NCBI GenBank assembly: GCA_041744075.1
Contig: JBGTLQ010000344.1
Span: forward strand, 48,015-112,014
DNA length: 64,000 nt
Direction: 5' to 3'
DNA from: JAJTZA01 sp041744075
Lineage (GTDB): Bacteria; Verrucomicrobiota; Verrucomicrobiia; Chthoniobacterales; Terrimicrobiaceae
The translations under genes were made by a program, and so were the position numbers. The notes beneath the pieces are model-generated. The model saw only the letters and a program-made list of their open reading frames with translations. It was not told the DNA's origin and made no database searches. Below, one piece after another: positions 50,879 through 58,257 of the stretch. Position 1 is the stretch's first letter. Each line of letters starts with the position of its first letter.

Positions 50879-52036
50879 TTAGGGTGTTAGGACAACTTTC
50901 ACGCAGTCGTCTTCCTTATCATTAAAAATCTTGTAAGCTTGGGGGGCTTCGTCAAGCGGGAGGCGATGAGTGATGATATCATCCAAACGGATTCTCCCCT
51001 CTTTGACCCATTCCAAAAGATCGTCGATGTAGGCCTGCACAGGGGCTTGGCCGAAGCTAATATGGATTCCCTTGTCAAACATCTGACCGACCGGGAAGTT
51101 ATCGTAGGGAATGCCATAGACTCCGAGCACGCTTATGTGTCCCCCCCGCCGCACGCAGCTGATGGCGAGTTCCAGGGCATGGATACTGCCAACTTGGCCG
51201 TGAAAAACATTGCTGATTTTGTCGGCAATGCTGCGTTTGGCTTCCATGCCCACGGCATCAATGCAGACATCGGCTCCTCGTCCGTCCGTGAGTTCGCGAA
51301 TGGTTTCTGCGACGTTACCATCTGCGACATTGATCGGAATGGAGCCCGCGACACGCTGGGCGGTCTGCAGACGGTATTCCTCAAAATCCAAGCCAATGAC
51401 GCGCTTGGCTCCCAGTGCGGCAGCCACTTTTTGCGCCATGAGTCCCACAGGCCCGCAGCCAAAAACTGCGACGGTATCGCCCGGTTTGGTTTCAGCCCAA
51501 TGGACGCCGGCGTAGCCAGTTGGAAAAATATCGGTTAGGAAAAGCAATTGCTCGTCGCTAAGGTTTTCCGGGGCCAGACGCGGACCGAAGTTGGCGAATG
51601 GCACTCGCACATACTCGGCTTGTCCTCCGTTGTATCCACCGTAAAGATCGGTGTAACCGAAAAGCGCCCCGCCCTTCTGTTCCAGCACCCCACCCTCAGG
51701 TCCGTAGTTTTCGGGATTTGAAGTCTCGCAATGGCCGGGGAGATCATGATTACAAAAAAAACAGCACCCACATCCGATTGGAAAGGGAACAATGAGGCGA
51801 TCTCCTTTTTTGAGGTTTTTCACACCAGAGCCAGCCTCTTCGACAATGCCCATAAATTCGTGTCCTATCACCATGGGTTCCTTTTGCGGAAGGAACCCAT
51901 TGTAGATGTGAAGATCTGAACCGCAGATCGCGGTTGCGGTGACTTTAAGAATAACGTCCTCGGGGTGTTCGATCACGGGATCATCGACCTCATCAACTCG
52001 CATGTCCTTTGGTTTGTGGAAAACAACTGCTTTCAT
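50879..52036 (-). CDS. zinc-dependent alcohol/formaldehyde dehydrogenase-like
   Basis: A 385-residue medium-chain dehydrogenase from ATG 52036. Catalytic zinc ligands are in ICGSDLHIYNG and IGHEFMGIVEE; the structural zinc loop is GCGCCFFCNHDLPGHC; the NAD-binding motif is VFGCGPVGLMAQ. The pattern matches the glutathione-independent formaldehyde dehydrogenase-like / zinc-type alcohol dehydrogenases (YycR/AdhB-like group) often found in stress clusters. Likely role: detoxification or oxidation of aldehydes and alcohols using NAD(H). It lies 91 bp downstream of the YflT-like gene. Confidence 0.9.
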   Translation of the reverse strand: MKAVVFHKPKDMRVDEVDDPVIEHPEDVILKVTATAICGSDLHIYNGFLPQKEPMVIGHEFMGIVEEAGSGVKNLKKGDRLIVPFPIGCGCCFFCNHDLPGHCETSNPENYGPEGGVLEQKGGALFGYTDLYGGYNGGQAEYVRVPFANFGPRLAPENLSDEQLLFLTDIFPTGYAGVHWAETKPGDTVAVFGCGPVGLMAQKVAAALGAKRVIGLDFEEYRLQTAQRVAGSIPINVADGNVAETIRELTDGRGADVCIDAVGMEAKRSIADKISNVFHGQVGSIHALELAISCVRRGGHISVLGVYGIPYDNFPVGQMFDKGIHISFGQAPVQAYIDDLLEWVKEGRIRLDDIITHRLPLDEAPQAYKIFNDKEDDCVKVVLTP

Positions 52037-52126
52037 AGGTATTTGGGTACTATAGATTTTTTTGGATGACTCACACGGCGGGGCCATAAGGACCCCGACG
52101 GGTGATTCACATTCCAGAACGAAGGG

Positions 52127-52636
52127 TCACTTCTCCGTGACGGCGGAAATGTCTTCGAGGTCACATTTTTCGAGGATCTCGCGAATTTCTTTTTGGGAGT
52201 GGTCGTCTGAGACATGAACGGCGAGGAGGTACCCGCCTTCTTTGATCCGGTCCTCATAGATTTTTGCCTCCAACTCAGGGATGCCCATGCCAACAAGGGC
52301 CCCGACAACCCCACCGCTGGTGGCTCCTATGGCTGCCCCGCTGAGCGCAGCGACAATCGGGCCTGCTGCGATGAAGGGACCAACGCCAGGGATGGCAAGG
52401 GCACCGATGCCGGCGAGCAAGCCGAGCGTTCCTCCCACAATTCCTCCACCCACAGCTCCCGTGGTGGCACCTTCGGGGGCTTTGGTGGATTTCACCGTGG
52501 CGGTATCCGGGGCTCCGCCGGATTCAGGAATGAGAACTGAGATATCTTCACGTGGAATTCCGTGGCTATGGAGTGCATCCACAGCGTTTTCGACGTTAAC
52601 GAGTGAGTTGGTGATACCGATGATTGATTTTGACAT
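52127..52636 (-). CDS. YflT/general-stress-17M-like Gly-rich protein
   Basis: A 169-residue protein from ATG 52636. Residues 1-50 match the N-terminal fold of heat-induced stress proteins (IIGITNSLVNVENAVDALHSHGIPREDISVLIP). The middle is a Gly/Ala-rich pair of hydrophobic hairpins (GAVGGGIVGGTLGLLAGIGAL, GPIVAALSGAAIGATSGGVVGALVGMGIP) that may insert into the membrane. The C-terminus is a ferredoxin-like half (GGYLLAVHVSDDHSQKEIREILEKC). No enzymatic role is known. It belongs to the stress run between SRPBCC and dehydrogenase genes. Confidence 0.85.
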   Translation of the reverse strand: MSKSIIGITNSLVNVENAVDALHSHGIPREDISVLIPESGGAPDTATVKSTKAPEGATTGAVGGGIVGGTLGLLAGIGALAIPGVGPFIAAGPIVAALSGAAIGATSGGVVGALVGMGIPELEAKIYEDRIKEGGYLLAVHVSDDHSQKEIREILEKCDLEDISAVTEK

Positions 52637-52695
52637 AATATTTGGTTGGTTGGTTTTGTTTACTTCGTGCAATTGAAGGTCTGTTGGCTGTCTGG

Positions 52696-53424
52696 TTAGC
52701 CTTGATTCATGGTTTCCATGACAGGGTTTGTCTCGAGAAGGACTTTGAATCGGCCAAGGTCTTCCTCCAGCTGTTGATCTGGGGACTCGCCAAAGATTTT
52801 GGCAACGATCTCACCCAGCGCTCCCGCAGGAGGGTCAAATTTGAGAACGACGGTGACCTTGGTGCGCTGGCCTCCATCCAGTGGTTCAAAACGCACGGTA
52901 CCTGCACTCTGCACATCCGCTCCCGGCATGGTTTGCCAAGCAAGCATGGAACCGGGATGTTCGTTGATGATTTCTGCATCCCATTCCAAAAGACCTGTCG
53001 GCCCTTCCACAATCCAATGGGACACATGCGGGGATAGCACCTTCACTGATTTCAGGTGCGGCATAAATTTTGGTAAATTTTCCAGGTCCCGCCAGAATTC
53101 GTAAACCTCGGTTGGAGTCCGATCGATGGCGATGGCTTTTTCCACTCGTGATCCTTCGCCGTCTTGAACGCCGCTGTCACATTTGGGCTTTGTGGTGTCC
53201 ACACCCATCCGACGATAGGCTGAGCAGCGCCCAGTGAGTCCCCGGCGAATCAGCAATCCGCCCAGGAGCGCGAAAAGGGGGGTGACGCCGGAGCGGAGGT
53301 AGAGGCCGTAGCCGAGAATGGCAGCGCCGCCCATGACGGAGGCCACACGTTCTTTTTCGGCAACGTTGATTGATGGCAGCAAATCGTGAGATCCGCATGA
53401 AGGTGGCGAGTTGTGGTGAGACAT
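52696..53424 (-). CDS. SRPBCC (cyclase/dehydrase-like) protein with DUF2892 N-terminus
   Basis: A 242-residue protein from ATG 53424 (an in-frame TTG two codons upstream is less likely). Residues about 20-70 resemble the DUF2892 membrane motif (INVAEKERVASVMGGAAILGYGL and a Gly-rich hydrophobic stretch). Residues about 92-230 are a START/SRPBCC domain (VEKAIAIDRTPTEVYEFWRDLENLPKFMPHLKSV, LEWDAEIINEHP, RTKVTVVLKFDPPAG). The combination is common in stress-linked gene clusters and suggests binding of a hydrophobic ligand at the membrane. It heads the minus-strand run ending at 48907. Confidence 0.87.
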   Translation of the reverse strand: MSHHNSPPSCGSHDLLPSINVAEKERVASVMGGAAILGYGLYLRSGVTPLFALLGGLLIRRGLTGRCSAYRRMGVDTTKPKCDSGVQDGEGSRVEKAIAIDRTPTEVYEFWRDLENLPKFMPHLKSVKVLSPHVSHWIVEGPTGLLEWDAEIINEHPGSMLAWQTMPGADVQSAGTVRFEPLDGGQRTKVTVVLKFDPPAGALGEIVAKIFGESPDQQLEEDLGRFKVLLETNPVMETMNQG

Positions 53425-53540
53425 AACCAAGAGGATCGCTCATCAGAACATAGATGGATGGGGGGTTATCACCTGATAGGCGCATCGGGCAAAACACAAG
53501 GATGGCTATCGCGTTTCCCATGCTTTAATGTCCCCTCCTC

Positions 53541-54122
53541 ATGCCGATTCTTCTTTCGTTTCTTCTGGGAATTTTCAGCATGGGTTTCCAATTGCTCGGC
53601 TCGCGTCTGTTGAATCCGTGGTTTGGTTCTTCCATCATCGTCTGGGCCTTTATCATTTCAATTTTCCTTGCGGCCTTCAGCTTGGGTTCCATCGTTGGGG
53701 GTTTGATGGCCCGTTTGACTGGTCGGCTGCGTTACAAAGGGCTGATCGGTGTGACCTCCGTTGCGGTGGGGGCCTTTGCGTTTAACGCGATTTTTGCCCG
53801 CTCACTGCTGGCATGGCTGGATCATTGGTCTGCGCCATTGCCGGTGCTTCTTGGACTGACGTGTGGGGTGTTGTTTTTACCACCGGTTTGCGCCCTTGCA
53901 GCACTCACACCCCTACTCATCCAACGAATGAGTGAACGAGGAATGTCGGCTGGCTTTGCGTCAGGCGTGATTTACAGCACAGGCACGCTGGGCAACATCG
54001 CGGGCATCATGTTGACTGTTTTTATTTTTATTCCCCATTTTCCGGTCAGCGTGCTTTTGTGGCTTTGGACTGCAGGCGTGGGCGTGTCGGCATTTCTTGT
54101 CTTACGATGCTTGCGAGGATAA
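53541..54122 (+). CDS. membrane subunit of a spermidine-synthase-like pair
   Basis: A 193-residue protein with five or six hydrophobic segments. The sequence (SFLLGIFSMGFQLLGSRLLNPWFGSSIIVWAFIIS) matches the membrane domain that precedes the aminopropyltransferase-like domain in many large spermidine-synthase-like proteins. Here it is a separate protein, with the catalytic-like domain encoded next, starting 16 bp before its stop. A transporter-like or anchoring role for the partner is possible. Confidence 0.8.
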   Translation: MPILLSFLLGIFSMGFQLLGSRLLNPWFGSSIIVWAFIISIFLAAFSLGSIVGGLMARLTGRLRYKGLIGVTSVAVGAFAFNAIFARSLLAWLDHWSAPLPVLLGLTCGVLFLPPVCALAALTPLLIQRMSERGMSAGFASGVIYSTGTLGNIAGIMLTVFIFIPHFPVSVLLWLWTAGVGVSAFLVLRCLRG

Positions 54123-55021
54123 CAGTTCTGTTAATTGTTGTGCTGCTTGCCGCGTGCACGCCCGATCCCTCGGCGGGATATCGGGAGAGCGATACAAACT
54201 TTCGGGTTGTGCGGGAATCCCTCTACAACCAAATCTCTGTGGAGCGAACAGGCGATGAGGTTGAAATGCGCTTCCGGGTGGGTAGGAAAACCACCCGTCA
54301 GACTGCGGTGGACCTCTCCAATCCGCTTCGGCTGGTGATCCCCTATTCCCGGTTTATGCTCGCCACAGCGCTGGTTGAACCGCAGCCCCGGCGGGTGCTT
54401 CTCATCGGTTTAGGGGGAGGGGGGATGAATCGTTTCCTGCGTCAGGCCTACCCGGAAGCTCATTTAACGACGGTGGAACTCGACCCGGTGGTCTTAGATA
54501 TGGCCCGCGAATTCATGGGATTCCTGCCTGACGAAAGGAATATCGTGCACATCGAGGATGGGCGGGCTTTTCTCAAAAAAAATGCTGACCGCTGGGAGTG
54601 GATTTTTGTGGATGCCTATCGGGACAGCACCGTCCCTCCACATCTCAAAACACAGGAATTTTACAAGCTGCTAAAGGATCACCTGGCCCCCGGCGGTGTG
54701 GTGGCTTTTAATTTGCATTCTGGGAGCCGGCTTCTTGCCAGCGATCTGGCCACCTTGCGCTCGGTCTTTCGCGAGGTGCATCTTTTTGGAGTGGCTGGGA
54801 CCGGCAATGTCATTGCTCTAGCCTTTGACAGTCTTCCCACAGACTTCCCCAAGGTGGACCTTCCTGCAACGGCGGCTCGCTCGCGACACCCTGACATCAT
54901 TTTGGAGCATCTCAGTAGCATCCTGCAGGAATATGGAGGCAAGGCCGGAGCTTCAGCCGCTCCTGTTCTCACAGATGATTTTGCTCCAGCAGAGTTTCTC
55001 GAACAGCAGGCCCCGCACTAG
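54107..55021 (+). CDS. spermidine-synthase-like lipoprotein (Rossmann methyltransferase fold)
   Basis: A 304-residue protein from ATG 54107, overlapping the upstream gene by 16 bp. The N-terminus is a lipoprotein signal (ITVLLIVVLLAAC). The rest is an aminopropyltransferase/methyltransferase-like Rossmann domain: LLIGLGGGGMNRFLRQAYPEA, TTVELDPVVLDMA, IEDGRAFLKK and FVDAYRDSTVPPHLKTQEFY. Soluble spermidine synthases use this fold with decarboxylated S-adenosylmethionine, but a lipidated, exported version cannot see that cofactor, so a different role is likely, or the lipobox is misread. Confidence 0.82.
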   Translation: MLARITVLLIVVLLAACTPDPSAGYRESDTNFRVVRESLYNQISVERTGDEVEMRFRVGRKTTRQTAVDLSNPLRLVIPYSRFMLATALVEPQPRRVLLIGLGGGGMNRFLRQAYPEAHLTTVELDPVVLDMAREFMGFLPDERNIVHIEDGRAFLKKNADRWEWIFVDAYRDSTVPPHLKTQEFYKLLKDHLAPGGVVAFNLHSGSRLLASDLATLRSVFREVHLFGVAGTGNVIALAFDSLPTDFPKVDLPATAARSRHPDIILEHLSSILQEYGGKAGASAAPVLTDDFAPAEFLEQQAPH

Positions 55022-55154
55022 GAGCTTACACAGCTTCAGTCGCATGTGCGAATGATACGTGTCCGTGTGAGGTGCTGGCTGGTTTTGTCTGCCGACAAAC
55101 TAAAAAACTTTGGTGAATTGCCCCTCATTTGGCGCTTGGTGCACGATATTAATT

Positions 55155-56435
55155 GTGGCTTTCGAAACTTGGTGCTTTCTACTCGGTCTGCTCCTCATCT
55201 TGGTGGCGCTTTGTGCTGCTTGGGTAAAACGGTTGCCAATGACGGAAACACTCATCTACCTAAGCGCTGGGATTGTGCTTGGCTCGTATGGATTTGGCTT
55301 CGTTTCCTTCGATCCTGTAACCCATTCTGAATTGCTGGAGCGTTTGGCCGAACTCGCGGTCATCGTATCGCTTTTTACAGCTGGCATGAAGTTGCAGGTT
55401 CCGTTTCGGGAGGGTCGGTGGTGGATTCCTCTGCGTTTGGCTTTTGGCTCAATGACCCTGACCGTTGGCTTGGTGGCTTGGGCTGGAGTCGTTCTTCTTG
55501 GCCTATCGTTGGGAGGGGCTGTGTTGCTTGGGGCGATCCTTGCTCCAACTGATCCTGTGCTGGCTTCAGGCGTACAACTTGAGGATCCGTCGGATCGGGA
55601 TCGTTTGCGTTTCAGTCTCACGGGTGAGGCTGGACTCAATGATGGGACGGCTTTCCCTTTTGTTATGCTGGGTCTTGGTTTGCTTGGCCTTCACGAAATA
55701 GGGGATAACGGGTGGCGGTGGTGGGCGGTCGATGTGGTTTGGGCTATTTCCGGTGGCTTGGCCATTGGTGCGGCCTGCGGTGCCGCAGTCGGCCGAATCA
55801 TGCTTCACTTGCAGCGCAAACATCACGAAGGAGTCGGTCGAGATGAGTTCCTTACCATCGGCTTAATTGCTGTCTCCTACGGTGCGGCGATATTGGCCCA
55901 CACCTACGGATTTCTAGCCGTGTTCGCCGCCGGTTTGGTTTTGCGAATGATCGAGCAACAAAAAACCCGCAAAACACAGCAGACGCCAGATCCTCATCCA
56001 CAAGCAAAGGCCGAAGCACCTACGACCGCCCACATGGCGGGAGCCGTTCTCGGATTTAACGAACAAATGGAAAGGGTTTTGGAGGTGGCCCTTGTTCTTG
56101 TGGTGGGATTGGCATTGTCTCCTGAATACCTTCGTTTGGAGCAAGTCGTTTTCCTTCTCATACTTTTCCTAATAATCCGGCCAACGGCCGTAATGGCAGG
56201 TTTATGGGGAACCCGCTCGGCCCTCATGGAACGTGGTTTGATTTCTTGGTTCGGGATTCGTGGAATCGGTTCTATTTATTATCTGATGTATGCCGTGAAC
56301 CACGGTTTGGATCAGGGATTAGCTTGGCAGCTTACGTCCCTTACCCTCACGGTGGTGGCAACATCCATCGTCGTCCACGGCATCACAGTCACCCCACTCA
56401 TGACAATTTATCAGCGCCAGCGCCATCACCGGTAG
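55155..56435 (+). CDS. Na+/H+ antiporter (CPA1-like)
   Basis: A protein of about 426 residues with some 12 hydrophobic segments. The core LGAILAPTDPVLASGVQ, FSLTGEAGLNDGTAFPFVML and the GIRGIGSIYY segment match CPA1-type sodium/proton antiporters (NhaP-like). The start is uncertain: GTG 55155 is used here; TTG 55110 and GTG 55113 are in frame and would add 15 or 14 residues. A charged, low-complexity loop (KTRKTQQTPDPHPQAKAEAP) interrupts the C-terminal half. It would export sodium or other cations and serve osmotic/pH balance, in keeping with the nearby stress genes. Confidence 0.88.
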   Translation: MAFETWCFLLGLLLILVALCAAWVKRLPMTETLIYLSAGIVLGSYGFGFVSFDPVTHSELLERLAELAVIVSLFTAGMKLQVPFREGRWWIPLRLAFGSMTLTVGLVAWAGVVLLGLSLGGAVLLGAILAPTDPVLASGVQLEDPSDRDRLRFSLTGEAGLNDGTAFPFVMLGLGLLGLHEIGDNGWRWWAVDVVWAISGGLAIGAACGAAVGRIMLHLQRKHHEGVGRDEFLTIGLIAVSYGAAILAHTYGFLAVFAAGLVLRMIEQQKTRKTQQTPDPHPQAKAEAPTTAHMAGAVLGFNEQMERVLEVALVLVVGLALSPEYLRLEQVVFLLILFLIIRPTAVMAGLWGTRSALMERGLISWFGIRGIGSIYYLMYAVNHGLDQGLAWQLTSLTLTVVATSIVVHGITVTPLMTIYQRQRHHR

Positions 56436-56462
56436 TTCGTCTAGATGGAAGGGGTTAGAATC

Positions 56463-56474
56463 TTGTTGCAACAA
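56463..56474. promoter_or_regulatory. 12-bp perfect palindrome before the ethylene-receptor-like kinase gene
   Basis: TTGTTGCAACAA is a perfect palindrome 37 bp upstream of ATG 56512 in a 76-bp gap. The position fits an operator or the overlap of a promoter with a regulator site; no matching regulator can be named. Confidence 0.4.
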
Positions 56475-56511
56475 ACCGCATTGGTAATATTAGAAGAATC
56501 AGACTGATACC

Positions 56512-58047
56512 ATGAACACTTTCATGCCACACGGCTATTGCATGCGCTGGGACTTCTGGCTCTTGGTCCAGCATGTTCTCTCCGATCTGTTCATTGCCAT
56601 TGCCTATTTTACCATTCCCGCAGCTTTGGTGACCGTGGTCCGTCGCCGCAAGGATGTGGGTTTCGGCTTTCTTTTTTGGTTGTTCTCCCTCTTTATTTTC
56701 TCCTGTGGCATCACACACCTCCTTGAAATTTATGTCCTTTGGAAACCGGTGTATTGGGTGGCGGGATGGGCCAAAGTGTTTACAGCGGCGGCCTCGGTGA
56801 CAACAGCCATTGTGCTTTGGAGGGTGATCCCCCAGGCCATTCACCTCCCCACGCCACAACAACTTGCAGAAGCCAGGGAACAAACTGAAACCGAGGTGAG
56901 CTTGCGGCGGGAGGCGGAGCGCGAGATCCAACTGAAGGACGATTTTCTCGCAACGCTGAGCCACGAACTTCGTACCCCACTCACGGCCATCTTGGGATGG
57001 ACTCAGATGCTGGAGACGGGGGGCTTGAGCGAGACACAAAGCCGTGAGGCCATCAAAGTGATCGACCGGAATGCCCGCATTCAAGCCCAACTGATCAATG
57101 ACCTCCTTGATTTGAGTGCCATCAGCAGCGGAAAAATGAGGGTTGAGATGAGGGATGTGAATATTTCCGAGGTCATCACGTCGGTCGTGGAGACGGTCAG
57201 GCCCTTGGCGAATGCCCGGAAGATCCTCATCACTTTTCTTGATGACGGTAACAAGACCTTTTTTGTCTCGGGCGATGAGAAGCGCCTTGAGCAGGTGTTC
57301 TGGAATCTTTTGAGCAATTCTCTTAAATTCACGGAAGAGGGCGGCCGGATTGATGTTTCGGTTCAGGCCGAGGGCTCCCACGTCAAGATTCTTGTCATCG
57401 ACAATGGGGTCGGCATTTCGAAGGACTACCTCCCGTTGATTTTTAACAAATTCAGCCAAGCTGATAACACGTTGGCAAGATCCAAAGGCGGCCTGGGGAT
57501 TGGACTTGCTCTGGTGAGCGAGTTGATTCAGCGGCATGGGGGAACGATCTCTGCGGAAAGCGAAGGTCTAGGCAAGGGGTCAACCTTCACGGTGGACTTG
57601 CCTCTGTCCCCGCCCCCCCGGGCCGCAGAAAAAATTCCGATGACACAACGTCCATCACTGGCTGGTCGTTATATCCTTGTGGTCGAAGACGAAGAGGATT
57701 CACGGCGGCTTTTTGAGGAAATTTTCCGCAAGGCTGGTGCAGAGGTCTTGGGTGTCGGGTCTGCGACTGAGGCGTATAACGAGGTCCGACGTCGTCGGCC
57801 AAGCGCGATTGTCAGCGATCTGGCCATGCCCGGACACGACGGACTTTGGTTGATTCGTAAAGTGCGCGAACTCTCGGAATGTCATGCGGAATTGCTGCCA
57901 GCCCTGTCACTTAGCGCCATGACCCGTGATGCGGACCGTCAAGGAGCGATCAATGCAGGTTTTCAAAAGCATCTTGGGAAACCGGTGTCACCGGAGATCC
58001 TCCTCCAGGCCGTTTACCAGTTATTGGAAGAAACACCTCAAGGTTGA
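56512..58047 (+). CDS. hybrid histidine kinase with ethylene-receptor-like (ETR1-type) membrane domain
   Basis: A 511-residue kinase. Residues 15-105 form three hydrophobic helices that match the plant and cyanobacterial ethylene-binding domain: SDLFIAIAYFTIP and IFSCGITHLLEI. The seven ETR1 positions needed for ethylene/copper binding are present at the same numbers: Asp25, Tyr32, Ile35, Pro36, Ile62, Cys65 and His69. A coiled linker leads to HisKA with intact H-box LATLSHELRTPL (His151), HATPase_c (FWNLLSNSLKF, DNGVGI, GGLGIGLAL) and a C-terminal receiver (VEDEEDSRR, AIVSDLAMPGHDG, HLGKPVS). Role: probable copper-dependent sensing of ethylene or a related small molecule. Confidence 0.88.
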   Translation: MNTFMPHGYCMRWDFWLLVQHVLSDLFIAIAYFTIPAALVTVVRRRKDVGFGFLFWLFSLFIFSCGITHLLEIYVLWKPVYWVAGWAKVFTAAASVTTAIVLWRVIPQAIHLPTPQQLAEAREQTETEVSLRREAEREIQLKDDFLATLSHELRTPLTAILGWTQMLETGGLSETQSREAIKVIDRNARIQAQLINDLLDLSAISSGKMRVEMRDVNISEVITSVVETVRPLANARKILITFLDDGNKTFFVSGDEKRLEQVFWNLLSNSLKFTEEGGRIDVSVQAEGSHVKILVIDNGVGISKDYLPLIFNKFSQADNTLARSKGGLGIGLALVSELIQRHGGTISAESEGLGKGSTFTVDLPLSPPPRAAEKIPMTQRPSLAGRYILVVEDEEDSRRLFEEIFRKAGAEVLGVGSATEAYNEVRRRRPSAIVSDLAMPGHDGLWLIRKVRELSECHAELLPALSLSAMTRDADRQGAINAGFQKHLGKPVSPEILLQAVYQLLEETPQG

Positions 58048-58257
58048 AGGCATCGCAGACGTCAGATTTCCAGCCCGCCTTGTCGGGGTGAAATCACTGA
58101 TGAAATCGACTCCTGCGACTTGGTCCACCCGCTAGTCATCATAGCGCCCTAGCCGTTTTTTGGGATGGACTCAGGGTAAGATTTTTGAGCCGCCAGCTCT
58201 GCACGAACGGGAGGTCGGCGCGTCCATGGAGCGGTCGCCAAACGATAGACAACCACA

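Noticed and set aside
56455..57537. 360-residue minus-strand frame inside the ethylene-receptor-like kinase
   Set aside because: Antisense to the kinase with all motif boxes on the plus strand; no family resemblance.
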